Below, piece after piece: positions 46,502 through 56,180 of a stretch of DNA of 64,000 nucleotides. Every line of letters starts with the position of its first letter. The first letter of the stretch is position 1. Origin of the DNA: Sporosarcina sp. P33 (lineage in GTDB: Bacteria; Bacillota; Bacilli; Bacillales_A; Planococcaceae); contig NZ_CP015027.1 of NCBI RefSeq assembly GCF_002077155.1, positions 1,032,501 to 1,096,500 of the forward strand. The letters run 5' to 3'. Position numbers and translations under genes: made by a program. The notes beneath the pieces were generated by a model. That model saw only the letters and a program-made list of their open reading frames with translations. It was not told the DNA's origin and ran no database searches.

Positions 46502-47380
46502 TTATGAATTTCCTTTATCCGCTTCCTTAGGCATCCGAATGGCACTGTCCAGAATTGGAACTTTATCCAAGACCGCCTTAATTTGATGAAATTCCTTTTC
46601 CCGCGGCAAGAAAAACAATGCGATTCGTCCGTCCGCCATGTCCCGTTTCGTAAGCGGAATTAAAGCAGGTTCGCCCGAGTCGAGATAACTCCCAAGAATA
46701 GTCGCCACGTGATGTAACATCGCCTGTCGCTGCCCCAGGAATGATAATGTAACAATGCTGTTTTGATTTTTCGGAATGACTATTGCGCCAACCGCTTGTT
46801 CGGTAATAATTTTCCTCGTATCCTCCAGCCCAACGTTTTTAATTAATATATCGCCAACAAAAAGTGTCGGCCCTTCAAAACGAACGGGGGCTTCTGTAAC
46901 ATCTGCAACATCCTGCAAAAACTTACCTGACATATTGAACTTCACAATAATAAGCATGACTATTCCGCCAATAATTCCAACCCAGAATGAAAATACGGCA
47001 CATAACGTAGTCACTAGTGCCGTGAACATCACTAAGTAATTTCGGCTTTCAAATGCTTGGGCCATCCCTTCAACGAAAGGGGCTCCCCGCTTGACAAGTT
47101 CAAAGGTGTCTATTTTCTCCAGCGACTCTCTTTCCATTTTTCTCACTTCCCGGAACTGCGTCGCTGCAAGTCCCAGAAATGTAACTGCCGTCCAGTCAGA
47201 CTCCAGAACGGCCGGGGTCGCTACAGCACCGATGAATGCGGCGATAAAGCCAAAAGAAAGATGAATAATTCTTCCTGTCGGGTAGGTGGGATATTGCCGA
47301 AAATCAGTACGCAGCAAAAGCATTCGCGCGAACACCCCAAAAACCACACCGACTACGACCGGAAGTAAATACGTACTCAC
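46502..47380 (-). CDS. YIEGIA family membrane protein
   Basis: The 292-residue product has several membrane segments in its first 170 residues, with the family's YIEGIA-like stretch seen as FVEGMAQAFESRNYLVM. The C-terminal 120 residues are soluble. The start is a GTG six bases after GGGGGTG; an earlier TTG and GTG fall in the site. Related B. subtilis protein YphB is tied to sporulation, but the biochemical role is unknown. Here it heads an operon with the molybdenum hydroxylase genes, which is an unexpected context. Confidence 0.8.
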   Translation of the reverse strand: MSTYLLPVVVGVVFGVFARMLLLRTDFRQYPTYPTGRIIHLSFGFIAAFIGAVATPAVLESDWTAVTFLGLAATQFREVRKMERESLEKIDTFELVKRGAPFVEGMAQAFESRNYLVMFTALVTTLCAVFSFWVGIIGGIVMLIIVKFNMSGKFLQDVADVTEAPVRFEGPTLFVGDILIKNVGLEDTRKIITEQAVGAIVIPKNQNSIVTLSFLGQRQAMLHHVATILGSYLDSGEPALIPLTKRDMADGRIALFFLPREKEFHQIKAVLDKVPILDSAIRMPKEADKGNS

Positions 47381-47522
47381 ATGTAACACCCCCAATTAAA
47401 ATATAGTTCTGTCGTATTCTAACCAAAAACAAGACAAACTATAATGTGGGGATGAATTTAAAGAAAATGAATACCAAGGTAACGTAAAGGAGAGAGTGAA
47501 TGGAAAGAAGGAAGGTGTGAAA

Positions 47523-48521
47523 ATGCAGTCTATTCAACAAATGATTCAAACTGTCTTGGATGATACCCGGCCAACCGTACTTGCAATGATAGTTAAGGTG
47601 GAAGGATCCTCCTATCGGAAGGAAGGTTCGTGGATGCTTCTTCAAGAGAATAACGTGCGGATCGGAATGATTAGCGGCGGTTGTTTGGAAAATGATTTAC
47701 ATAACCGGGCGGCCCAACTATTCAACACAGGCAAAGCAGAAACGGTTCGATATGATTTAAGCGCGGAAGATGATCTCGGGTGGGGCCGCGGTGCAGGATG
47801 CAATGGTATTATCACAATCTTAGTGCGTGATATTGACAGTGATTTCCGGCGGATCCTGCATATTGCACATGAGCAGTTACTGGCTAAAGAACCTGTATAT
47901 TTCCTCCAGTCATTGACAGACTTCAGCCGCTATGGGTGTACTGCGTTAAATGGATCTCAGTATGGAAAAATACAATTAAAACTCCCTTTTAACCTAAATA
48001 CAATGGCCCCGTTTCAGGAAGCAGCCAAACAGACTACTATTGGCGAAGAAATAGTGTATTTCCAGCTTATTTGGCCGCGGCCTGTTCTTTACATAATCGG
48101 GGCCGGCGCGGATGCCAGGCCGCTTGCACGACTTTCCGGGAGTGCCGGCTATGAAGTGCACCTCCTCGATTGGCGGAGCGGTGTCTGTAATGAAGTACAC
48201 TTTCCAACGGCAGCATCGATTCAAATTGGCGATGTCGCAAAATTAATTTCAAATGTAAAATTCAGCCCGTTGGATTCAGTCGTGCTCATGACACATGATT
48301 TTCAGATCGATGTTGAAATCGGACGACATTTACTCGGACAGAAATTGCTGTACTTCGGAATTTTAGGGTCAAAAAACAGGACAGAACGCATCTTTGGCGG
48401 GGAACTTCCAAGTAGTGTTCATTCACCGGCAGGAGTGTCTATCGGTGCAGATGGACCTGAAGAAATCGCCGTCAGCATCATGGCGGAACTAATTGCCGTC
48501 AGAAGGGGGAAATCACTATGA
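47523..48521 (+). CDS. XdhC/CoxI family molybdenum cofactor insertion protein (PucA-like)
   Basis: XdhC-type chaperones bind molybdenum cofactor, help sulfurate it and insert it into the hydroxylase. The ATG (MQSIQQMIQTVL) follows AAGGAAGGTG; the earlier in-frame start lacks a site. The 332 residues carry the N-terminal CoxI domain with IVKVEGSSYRKEGSWML, GMISGGCLENDL and GRGAGCNGII, and the C-terminal Rossmann domain with LYIIGAGADARPLARL, VLMTHDFQID and GILGSKNRTERI. It is divergent from the YIEGIA gene and overlaps mocA by four bases. Confidence 0.92.
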   Translation: MQSIQQMIQTVLDDTRPTVLAMIVKVEGSSYRKEGSWMLLQENNVRIGMISGGCLENDLHNRAAQLFNTGKAETVRYDLSAEDDLGWGRGAGCNGIITILVRDIDSDFRRILHIAHEQLLAKEPVYFLQSLTDFSRYGCTALNGSQYGKIQLKLPFNLNTMAPFQEAAKQTTIGEEIVYFQLIWPRPVLYIIGAGADARPLARLSGSAGYEVHLLDWRSGVCNEVHFPTAASIQIGDVAKLISNVKFSPLDSVVLMTHDFQIDVEIGRHLLGQKLLYFGILGSKNRTERIFGGELPSSVHSPAGVSIGADGPEEIAVSIMAELIAVRRGKSL

Positions 48522-49111
48522 AAATCGCAGGCATTTATCTTGCCGCCGGAAGCAGCAGCCGAATGGGAACACACAAATTGGCACTTCCCGTTGGCACCAG
48601 GTCTCTCGGGAGCTTGGCGCTGGAAACTGCATTAGATTCACCGCTTGATGAAATTTACGTCATCACAAGACATGCAGATAATACAGAATGGATCCCTCCG
48701 CATATGAAACAACACGCTAAATGCACAATTATTACATGTCCCGCTTCTTGTGAAGGGCAGTCTGAATCCCTGCGCTGCGGCATTCAGCAAGCACAGAATC
48801 ATCATGCGGATGCAGTGCTTGTCCTGCTGGCGGATCAGCCTTTTATAACGGTTCACATGCTTTCTGAAATGATCATATGCATGAAAAACAACCCCGGCTG
48901 CAAATTCGTGGCTACTTCATTTGACCAGTCAATTACGCCTCCTGTTTTACTTTCTTCCTCTTTGTATCCTGACCTTTTAAAGGTACGAGGGGATAAAGGA
49001 GCACGTTCGATTTTGCGCGGGGACTTTCTAAACCAGGGGAAGCTTTTACCGTGTAACGACAAGAGACTAGTATTTGATGTTGATACGATAGAAGATTACA
49101 AAACATTGTAA
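48518..49111 (+). CDS. Molybdenum cofactor cytidylyl/nucleotidyltransferase (MocA/PucB-like)
   Basis: MocA attaches CMP to molybdopterin, and the product is the cofactor form used by many bacterial xanthine dehydrogenases. The 197 residues show the nucleotide-binding IYLAAGSSSRMGTHKLALPVG, the GQSESLRCGIQQA motif and LVLLADQPF, with the metal aspartate. The stop-start overlap with xdhC is ATGA. It corresponds to B. subtilis PucB. No strong terminator directly follows. Confidence 0.9.
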   Translation: MKIAGIYLAAGSSSRMGTHKLALPVGTRSLGSLALETALDSPLDEIYVITRHADNTEWIPPHMKQHAKCTIITCPASCEGQSESLRCGIQQAQNHHADAVLVLLADQPFITVHMLSEMIICMKNNPGCKFVATSFDQSITPPVLLSSSLYPDLLKVRGDKGARSILRGDFLNQGKLLPCNDKRLVFDVDTIEDYKTL

Positions 49112-49211
49112 ACCATTGAATGAAAGAATTAGCGGTAAAGCTCTGACATGTTATAAAAATCGTATAAAAATCTGCCCGCCTGATAGTTCATCTGTTTATT
49201 TTCCAATTTAA

Positions 49212-49242
49212 AAGCAGCGCGATTCTCATCGCACTGCTCTAA
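49212..49242 (-). terminator. Terminator downstream of cysI
   Basis: On the minus strand AGCAGTGCGAT pairs with ATCGCGCTGCT, then TTTTAAATTGG. Confidence 0.75.
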
Positions 49243-49247
49243 ACAAT

Positions 49248-50972
49248 TCATACCGTATGGAAATTTGTTCCGTCTGTCGTTTCTCCGACAAATCCCGCGC
49301 GAATTACAAAGTCCCCAAAGCGTTCGCCATCATTCCGTTCTTTTGCATAGCGCTTCAATATTGGTCCCAGCTCATCCAAAATTTCTTTCTCCCCAATATT
49401 TTCGCGATAAATTTTGCTTAGTCGCTGGCCGGCAAAGCCGCCGCCTAAATACATATTATACTTGCCCGGTCCTTTTCCGATAAAGCCAAGTTCTGCAATT
49501 GCCGGACGTGCACAGCCATTCGGGCAGCCCGTCATACGAGTCACAATTTCTTCATCACCTAATCCTGCTTCATCCATCAAACCTTCGATTTTGGTAATCA
49601 ATGAAGGCAAATATCGCTCTGCTTCCGCCATCGCCAGACCGCAAGTCGGCAATGCCACACACGCCATGGAGCTCCTGCGCAATGCAGACTGTTCGACGGG
49701 TGATTCAAGATTATACTTCGCAATAATTTCCTCGATATTCTTTTTATTTGCATCCGCTACATCACCGAGCACAAGATTCTGATTTGGACTCAGACGGAAA
49801 TCACCTGTGTGGATTTCGGCAATTTCGCGAAGCGCCGTCATTAATTTATAATTCTCTGTATCGCGTACACGTCCGTTTTCAATAAAGAATGTATAGTTCC
49901 AGCGATCATTTGCTGCCGCTGCCCATCCATAACGATCGCCATTATGATCGAAGCGGTAAGGCCGTACTGCTTCCAGCTCCCGGCCAAGACGGCTGTGCAG
50001 TTCTTCTTTCAGCCAATCCAGTCCGCGTGAATCGATGGTGTACTTGAATCGTGCATATTTCCTTACTGAACGATTTCCATTATCACGCTGAATCATCATC
50101 AAGTGCTTGGCAACTTCCACCACCTGATCGGCAGGAACAAAACCTATTAGCCGTCCCAGTTGCGGATACGTTTGCTCATCGCCGTGAGTCATTCCCATTC
50201 CGCCGCCTACTGCCACATTAAAGCCGATCAGCTTACCCTCTTCTGCAATCGCAATTAAACCGACATCTTGAGAGAATACATCGACATCATTCATTGGCGG
50301 CACAGCAATGCCTATTTTGAATTTTCTTGGGAGATACGTAGCACCGTAGACCGGCTCTACTTCTTCCCCTGTCGTATCCACAATTTTTTCTTCATCCAGC
50401 CAAATTTCATGATAAGCGGTCGTCTGCGGCAATAAATCCTGGCTCAGGCGCTTTGCCCACTCATATACTTCAGCATGAATTGGAGACTCATTGGGATTCG
50501 GACTGCACATTACGTTACGGTTTACATCACCGCAGGCAGCGATGGAATCCAGCAATGCCTCATTCATTTCCTGGATATTCTTTTTCATGTTCCACTTTAA
50601 TATCCCATGCATCTGAAATGCTTGACGCGTCGTTAATTTCAACGTGCCATTGCCGTATTTATGCGCCAGCTCATCCATCACCAGCCATTGCTTCGGCGTT
50701 GCAAAACCTGCAGGTGTCCGCACACGAATCATGAACTGATAGGCAGGCTCCAGCTTTTGACGCTGACGTTCGGTCCGCAGATCACGGTCATCCTGCAAAT
50801 AGCTCCCATGGAATTTCATCAGGCGGTTGTCATCACCCGGAATCCCTGCACTGATGGAGTCGTTCATTGTTTCAATCAGACTTCCGCGCAGGTAATCACT
50901 TTCAATTTTAATTTCTTCTACATCACTTGGTGGCCCATCCTGTATGTGTACAGGTTTTGTTGTTGAAGACAT
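49248..50972 (-). CDS. cysI: Sulfite reductase hemoprotein subunit CysI
   Basis: CysI reduces sulfite to sulfide by six electrons at a siroheme coupled to a [4Fe-4S] cluster. The 574 residues are of normal length. The cluster/siroheme cysteines are in [10 protein letters not shown] and [10 protein letters not shown]. Other motifs are [27 protein letters not shown] and [19 protein letters not shown]. It follows cysJ by 23 bases. Siroheme should come from the sumT-sirB-sirC genes about 9 kb away in this window. Confidence 0.96.
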   Translation of the reverse strand: MSSTTKPVHIQDGPPSDVEEIKIESDYLRGSLIETMNDSISAGIPGDDNRLMKFHGSYLQDDRDLRTERQRQKLEPAYQFMIRVRTPAGFATPKQWLVMDELAHKYGNGTLKLTTRQAFQMHGILKWNMKKNIQEMNEALLDSIAACGDVNRNVMCSPNPNESPIHAEVYEWAKRLSQDLLPQTTAYHEIWLDEEKIVDTTGEEVEPVYGATYLPRKFKIGIAVPPMNDVDVFSQDVGLIAIAEEGKLIGFNVAVGGGMGMTHGDEQTYPQLGRLIGFVPADQVVEVAKHLMMIQRDNGNRSVRKYARFKYTIDSRGLDWLKEELHSRLGRELEAVRPYRFDHNGDRYGWAAAANDRWNYTFFIENGRVRDTENYKLMTALREIAEIHTGDFRLSPNQNLVLGDVADANKKNIEEIIAKYNLESPVEQSALRRSSMACVALPTCGLAMAEAERYLPSLITKIEGLMDEAGLGDEEIVTRMTGCPNGCARPAIAELGFIGKGPGKYNMYLGGGFAGQRLSKIYRENIGEKEILDELGPILKRYAKERNDGERFGDFVIRAGFVGETTDGTNFHTV

Positions 50973-50995
50973 GTTACCAATCCCCCTCGAATTAA

Positions 50996-52810
50996 TTAAT
51001 AAACATCCCGCTGATAACGTTTCTCGTGAATTAATTGTGTCAGGAATTCTTCGGCTTCTTCCTGCGTCTTGCCGCCTTCCTGCTGAAGGATTTCGAGCAG
51101 TGTCGCATGGACATCTTTAGCCATATTCTTCTCATCACCGCATATATAAATGACTGCGCCATCTTCAATCCATTGATACAGCTCTTGACTCGCCTGTTTC
51201 ATTTTGTGCTGTACATATACTTTTTCATCTGTATCACGCGAAAAAGCTACATCCAGACGAGTTAACGAGCCATCCTTCACATAGTTTTGCCATTCAGTCT
51301 GATAATAGAAATCTGTCACATAATGCTGATCGCCAAAGAATAACCAAGACTTTCCTTGTGCCCCTGTCTCATTCCGTTCTTCAATGAATGAACGGAAAGG
51401 CGCAATCCCGGTACCTGGCCCGATCATAATAATCGGAGTTTCAGGATTCGCAGGCAAACGGAAGTTATCATTTTTGTGTATATAGATTGGTAACGTATCA
51501 CCCGGCTTAAGGTTTTCCGCACATTGGCTCGAGCATACGCCATGCCGGTCACGGCCGTGCGCTTCATATCGCACAACCCCGATTGTTACATGCACTTCTT
51601 CCGGATTCGCTTCCAGGCTGCTGGCAATCGAATATAATCTGGCAGGCAATTTACGAAGAATACCAACCAACTGCTGCTCAGCTGCCGAAACCGGTCCGAA
51701 GTCCTTCAAGGCATCGAGCAAATCGCGGCCGTCAATATATGCGCGCAGTTCATCCGCTCGTTCTTTATCAAGTAATTGTGTTAACTTTTCCGATTCAGTA
51801 TAATTCGACAGCTTTTCAAGCAACGGCTTTGTTAATACCGTCACTTCAAAATGATTCAATAACGCAATACGAAACGCACGGCGCTCGCCTTGTGTATTGA
51901 CCTCAACAGTTTCTTCTGCATTCCAGCCGCCAACTACGATAATCTCATCGATTAAGTCGGAATTATTTTCAGGAAAAATCCCTAGACTATCCCCCGGTTC
52001 ATACGTTAGGCCCGAGCCCTCTAAGGAAATCTCCAAGTGACGTGTTTCTTTATTCGACCCGCGGCCGTTCAGATTTATATTCTCCAGCACTTCTGCTCTA
52101 AACGGATTCGTGCGTGAATATTGCGCGGAAGATACGGGCTCTGCAGCCAGAGCTGCAGCTGCGGATTGACCGCCAGTGTTGATTTCCAGAGAAACTTCTA
52201 CTGCCGCCAGCCACTGTGCTGCGGGTTCATCATAATCTAAGTCACAATCTACACGCGGCGCCAATTGAACGGCACCCAACTCTGTAAGTCTCTGATCGAA
52301 ATCGGCGCCTGTTTTACAGAAAAATTCATAGGAGCTGTCACCCAGTGCCAATACAGAATAATGAAGATGATCCAGTTTCGGCGCACGGCGTCCATGCAGG
52401 AATTCGTAAAATGGCAGGGCTGTGTCTGGCGGATCCCCTTCCCCATGCGTACTCACAACAAGTAACAGGTTCTCAATTTTTTTTAATGCATTCGGTTTAA
52501 AATCACTCATTGACTGAATCGTCACATCAAAAGATTGTTCTTTTAATTTAGCTGCTGCCTGTTCTGCAATTCCCTGTCCATTGCCCGTCTGTGAACCGTA
52601 CAGAATGGTTATTTCCTTCACAGCAGCCGGAACTTCAATCGTCGGGCGTTCCAGAACCGCCACTCCGCCTGACGGCATTGCAGCTGAACTGGCAGCTGTT
52701 AAATAACCGCTCAGCCAGCTTTGCTGCGATTCTGTAATACTCGGCAACAGACGATTGAGCAATTCCACTTGTTCTTCACTAAAAGGACTGTTCGTTACTT
52801 GTAACCCCAT
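50996..52810 (-). CDS. cysJ: Sulfite reductase [NADPH] flavoprotein subunit CysJ
   Basis: CysJ passes electrons from NADPH through FAD and FMN to CysI. Three starts (GTG, ATG, ATG) are clustered. The last, giving [21 protein letters not shown] as in B. subtilis, has the best spacing to GAGG. The 604 residues have an FMN flavodoxin domain with [27 protein letters not shown] and [12 protein letters not shown]. The FAD domain has RLYSIASS, and the NADPH domain has [18 protein letters not shown] and [13 protein letters not shown]. Confidence 0.96.
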   Translation of the reverse strand: MGLQVTNSPFSEEQVELLNRLLPSITESQQSWLSGYLTAASSAAMPSGGVAVLERPTIEVPAAVKEITILYGSQTGNGQGIAEQAAAKLKEQSFDVTIQSMSDFKPNALKKIENLLLVVSTHGEGDPPDTALPFYEFLHGRRAPKLDHLHYSVLALGDSSYEFFCKTGADFDQRLTELGAVQLAPRVDCDLDYDEPAAQWLAAVEVSLEINTGGQSAAAALAAEPVSSAQYSRTNPFRAEVLENINLNGRGSNKETRHLEISLEGSGLTYEPGDSLGIFPENNSDLIDEIIVVGGWNAEETVEVNTQGERRAFRIALLNHFEVTVLTKPLLEKLSNYTESEKLTQLLDKERADELRAYIDGRDLLDALKDFGPVSAAEQQLVGILRKLPARLYSIASSLEANPEEVHVTIGVVRYEAHGRDRHGVCSSQCAENLKPGDTLPIYIHKNDNFRLPANPETPIIMIGPGTGIAPFRSFIEERNETGAQGKSWLFFGDQHYVTDFYYQTEWQNYVKDGSLTRLDVAFSRDTDEKVYVQHKMKQASQELYQWIEDGAVIYICGDEKNMAKDVHATLLEILQQEGGKTQEEAEEFLTQLIHEKRYQRDVY

Positions 52811-52891
52811 ATTCATCACCCTCGCAACCTCTTATTATATTTTCGTCGTCACGTATCGTTCAAAAAATCCGACTAGACTGACAACTATTTT

Positions 52892-52932
52892 TACAATGTG
52901 TTCATTGTATTACTATTATTCCTATTAGTCAA
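52892..52932 (-). promoter_or_regulatory. cysJI promoter with palindrome over the -10 element
   Basis: On the minus strand TTGACT (52927-52932) and TACAAT (52904-52909) are 17 bases apart, a near-consensus sigma-A promoter. A perfect palindrome TACAATG-TGTT-CATTGTA (52892-52909, read on plus) covers the -10 and could bind a regulator. B. subtilis cysJI is activated by the LysR protein CysL, but this site lies downstream of where an activator normally sits. Confidence 0.6.
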
Positions 52933-53133
52933 GTAGGCATTTAAAGTTTAAAGAACAGTATAGATCATTGAATTAGCAGCTTTGGGATGCGGCTTCGCGC
53001 CTCGGCAGAACGCATTCCATAGAGTATGCAATAGTCACCCCTTCTGCGCGTTAATCCTATAAGTTTAGTAGGTGATATTTTTTAATTGAATAAACCGTTC
53101 ATTGTCATTTTGTTTTCTATGCAGCACAAAAAA
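52933..53133. other. Intergenic region without a recognised gene
   Basis: About 200 bases between the cysJI promoter and the efe operon terminator. A GC-richer patch near 52985-53025 stands out from AT-rich flanks, but no frame, known RNA motif or repeat was recognised in it. Confidence 0.5.
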
Positions 53134-53169
53134 GATGTCCCTCCGAAGCGCTGTGGCTTCCAGGACACC
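53134..53169 (-). terminator. Terminator of the efe iron uptake operon
   Basis: On the minus strand GGTGTCC and GGGACATC flank an inner GAAGC/GCTTC stem; TTTTTTGTG follows. Confidence 0.85.
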
Positions 53170-53175
53170 TTTTAA

Positions 53176-54924
53176 TCAATTGGTAAGTTGTGTTTTCGTA
53201 CGATTGTCAGCCTTTCGGATCCAGGCTGCCGCTGCAATGATCACAAGTAAGCCAAGCTGCGCCATGATGGTTTCATTGGTTGGATAGAAACCGATAAAGT
53301 CGATGATCGGCAATCGCGGCTGGACAGTTGTATCAATGACGTTGTTCAGCTGCAAAGTATGCAGACTGACGCCAAGAATTTTGAATGCGAGTACATATAT
53401 TAATATCGTCGCCACTGCGAAGAAGCGATGGATTGGAATGCGATGGCTCAGTTTCATGAAAGCGAATGCCACAATAGCCAATATGGCGACTGCAAGCAAA
53501 ATACCTGCAACAAATTCTATTGTGGACATCTTAGGTGCGATGCCCGCATAGAACACAAGCGTTTCCGCACCTTCCCTGAATACTGACAGAAAACTGACCG
53601 ATGCCATGGCCAGAACACTGCCCTTTGAAATCGCTTGGCCCATTTGCCTGGAAATATAGCGATTCCAAGACACGACATTGGATTTTTGATGCATCCATAT
53701 GCCGACACCGATCATTAATGCCGCCGCGACAAGTCCGATGTAACCTTCCATCAGCTCCCGGTCATTGCCGATCGTGACGGACTGTAAAACTGTAGACATC
53801 ATGACAGCCGCCAAAATACTCAGTGTAATACCGGCAGCAGCACCTATATATACCCATTTCCGCATAGCCTGCTGGTTGGCGTTCGTCAAAAATGACAATA
53901 GCGCCATGATAATCAGCAACGCTTCAAGACCTTCACGCAATAAAATCAGTGCGGAGTCCCAAAAGCTGAAATTATCATTCGTTTGCAGCAGCGCAATTTG
54001 CTGTTTAAAATCCTGCAACTGACGATCTGCCGCCTGAACATCGTAGCCTTTGTTGGATAGTTGGCCAATGATTAATGGCAATGTATTTTCAAGCTGTGTA
54101 TATAGAGCGGCATTCTTCGTGCGTACTTCTCCTTCTACATTCGGCCAAATTTGAATAAATTCGCGCAAAGAATCTTTCGCTTCCTCAAACTGTCCGTTTT
54201 GCAGAGATTCAGAGCTTTGATCGAGCAAGGCTGTTAATGTCGCAAGTGAATAGTCTTCCGCAGCCGCCTCTTTCAACGTCCCATTGACAAACTGACCGAC
54301 AGTTGCTGCTAAGTCGTCATACTGTGATTGAAGCACTTCTAGATCAGGCTGTTCTTCCGCCAGGGTGATTCTGATGAACGCCATACTCGTCTCAATCGCG
54401 CCATATGCAGATATATTCTGCTCCCGAACCGCACGCTCATTGTGTGTCCACGCAGAAATAAATTGTTGATTTGCTTGCTCAATTTCTTCCAGTGCCCCCG
54501 AGCCGATTGCCTGCTGTAAAACGGTAAGCGCCGGCTCCATCGCTTTGCCAAATTTCTCGCGCTCGGCTGGCTCATCCACTGGGTTTTCTGATTTTTCAAG
54601 TTCATGCAGAGCTTTGGATAATGAATTTAATAACGCGCCGCGTGATGCTGAATCAGCTTGTAAAGCTTCCTGTAACGTTTTGTCGATTTCTTTTGTGAAC
54701 TTGGAACTCTCCAGTTTCTGCTGCTGCCAAACCGTTTCAAATTCTTGCAGGGAGGCTAAGGCTTCTTTATCGTTTTCCTTTTTCGTCTGCATTATGGAAT
54801 CACTGATAGAAATATACAGATCACTGTAATTGATTTCTGTTTCCGCGAATGCCGGGCGGATCGGCAATAACGCTATGATCATGAATACCGCCATCCATTT
54901 ATATAATCGAGAAGAGTGAGTCAC
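53176..54924 (-). CDS. efeU: EfeU-type iron permease (FTR1 family) with large extracytoplasmic N-domain
   Basis: EfeU carries ferric iron across the membrane after EfeB oxidation. The start is GTG, eight bases after AAGGGGGG and inside the efeB end; an earlier in-frame ATG is deep in efeB. The 582 residues begin with a signal peptide ending PAFA, then about 290 helical residues outside the membrane, then seven membrane segments. The two iron-transport motifs are REGLE (330-334) and REGAE (450-454). The N-terminal domain makes the protein longer than B. subtilis YwbL. Function rests on the motifs and on its operon partners. Confidence 0.92.
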   Translation of the reverse strand: MTHSSRLYKWMAVFMIIALLPIRPAFAETEINYSDLYISISDSIMQTKKENDKEALASLQEFETVWQQQKLESSKFTKEIDKTLQEALQADSASRGALLNSLSKALHELEKSENPVDEPAEREKFGKAMEPALTVLQQAIGSGALEEIEQANQQFISAWTHNERAVREQNISAYGAIETSMAFIRITLAEEQPDLEVLQSQYDDLAATVGQFVNGTLKEAAAEDYSLATLTALLDQSSESLQNGQFEEAKDSLREFIQIWPNVEGEVRTKNAALYTQLENTLPLIIGQLSNKGYDVQAADRQLQDFKQQIALLQTNDNFSFWDSALILLREGLEALLIIMALLSFLTNANQQAMRKWVYIGAAAGITLSILAAVMMSTVLQSVTIGNDRELMEGYIGLVAAALMIGVGIWMHQKSNVVSWNRYISRQMGQAISKGSVLAMASVSFLSVFREGAETLVFYAGIAPKMSTIEFVAGILLAVAILAIVAFAFMKLSHRIPIHRFFAVATILIYVLAFKILGVSLHTLQLNNVIDTTVQPRLPIIDFIGFYPTNETIMAQLGLLVIIAAAAWIRKADNRTKTQLTN

Positions 54925-56176
54925 CGATAAAGCCCCCCTTTTGTATCCCAGGGAAGCAGGCAAATAACGCACTGCCGCGATGAGTAATGTATTCATTTAA
55001 TTTATCTTCCCGCCCAAAACTGTTCTGAATGGCGATAAATTGTTCAGGTCGTTTCTGGAAGGATACGAACAGTAATCCTGCGTCGAATGTGCCAGTTGAA
55101 TCCATCACACCCGAACTGTAAGAGAACGAACGGCGAAGGATTTTCTGTTTCGCCTTCTTCGCTAATCGAACATGGGAAGCGTCGGGTAATACATAGTTGC
55201 CATTTGCATCTTTCTCGTTCAGACCTACCTCGTCCATTTCATTCTTCTTTCCCAAAGGGGCGCCTGTATCACGATGGCGCCCAAATGTTGCTTCCTGTTC
55301 CTGAAGTGCGGTGCGGTCCCACGTTTCTAAATGCATCTGAATTCTTCGGACCGCCATATACGTTCCGTTGGTCATCCAGCCCTTTGATTCACCTGCGCCG
55401 ATCCAGGCAACTTCATTCATCTCTGCTTCTTTAGCGCCATCCGGATTTACAGTGCCGTCTTTAAAAGCGAATAAGTTCCGCGGTGTTTCTTTCTTCTTGC
55501 CTTTCATCGGATAGGAATTGAAGCCTGCCTGCGTCCACTTTAATGTCACTTTACCGGAAGCGGCCCGCACTAAGTTCCGTACCGCATGAAATGCAACTTG
55601 CGGATCGTCCGCACATGCTTGAATGCAGATGTCCCCTCCTGTGTAGGCAGGGTCGAGCTGATCTTTAGGAAAATGCGGCAAGTCCTTTAATTCAGCGGGG
55701 CGCTTTGCAGCTAACCCTAATGACTCTTTTTCAAACAGCGACGGACCAACTCCGAACGTCAGCGTCAGGTTGGAAGCATCAAGCCCCGCCGCTTCACCTG
55801 TATCTTTTGCAGGAATCAGCCCATTGGCAGAAGGGTCGGCAATCTGCTCTCCGTTCATCATACGCACAGTCAAAGGTGTCCACATTTTAAATAAATCCAT
55901 CAATTCCTTCTGTGAGTTTACCAGTGCATTTAACGAAGCGAAATACACATAGCTCTGACATTCAGTCGCAATTCCTGATTGATGTTTACCATAGAAGTTG
56001 ACTTTATTTTTCGTGCGCGGATTATCCTCTTCCACTGCCATTCCAAATACATTCAGCATACTTCCGAGACCCGACGCTCCAATTACGACGCCTGCAGCAC
56101 CGGCTCCCGTGTACTTTAGCATTTGACGGCGTGAGATTTTCTTTTCATAGAATTTTTCTTCGGTTCGATCCGTCAT
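54899..56176 (-). CDS. efeB: EfeB, Tat-exported DyP-type heme peroxidase
   Basis: EfeB oxidises ferrous to ferric iron, feeding EfeU; heme iron extraction was also proposed. The 425 residues start with a twin-arginine signal (KISRRQMLKYTGAGAAGV, arginines 16 and 17). The DyP motif is seen as LFAFKDGTVNP (GxxDG form) with the distal acid nearby, and the FVSFQKRPEQF segment lies near the end. GGAG precedes the ATG, four bases after the efeM stop. Export by Tat requires a TatA/TatC pair not present in this window. Confidence 0.93.
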   Translation of the reverse strand: MTDRTEEKFYEKKISRRQMLKYTGAGAAGVVIGASGLGSMLNVFGMAVEEDNPRTKNKVNFYGKHQSGIATECQSYVYFASLNALVNSQKELMDLFKMWTPLTVRMMNGEQIADPSANGLIPAKDTGEAAGLDASNLTLTFGVGPSLFEKESLGLAAKRPAELKDLPHFPKDQLDPAYTGGDICIQACADDPQVAFHAVRNLVRAASGKVTLKWTQAGFNSYPMKGKKKETPRNLFAFKDGTVNPDGAKEAEMNEVAWIGAGESKGWMTNGTYMAVRRIQMHLETWDRTALQEQEATFGRHRDTGAPLGKKNEMDEVGLNEKDANGNYVLPDASHVRLAKKAKQKILRRSFSYSSGVMDSTGTFDAGLLFVSFQKRPEQFIAIQNSFGREDKLNEYITHRGSALFACFPGIQKGGFIGDSLFSII

Positions 56177-56180
56177 ATTA

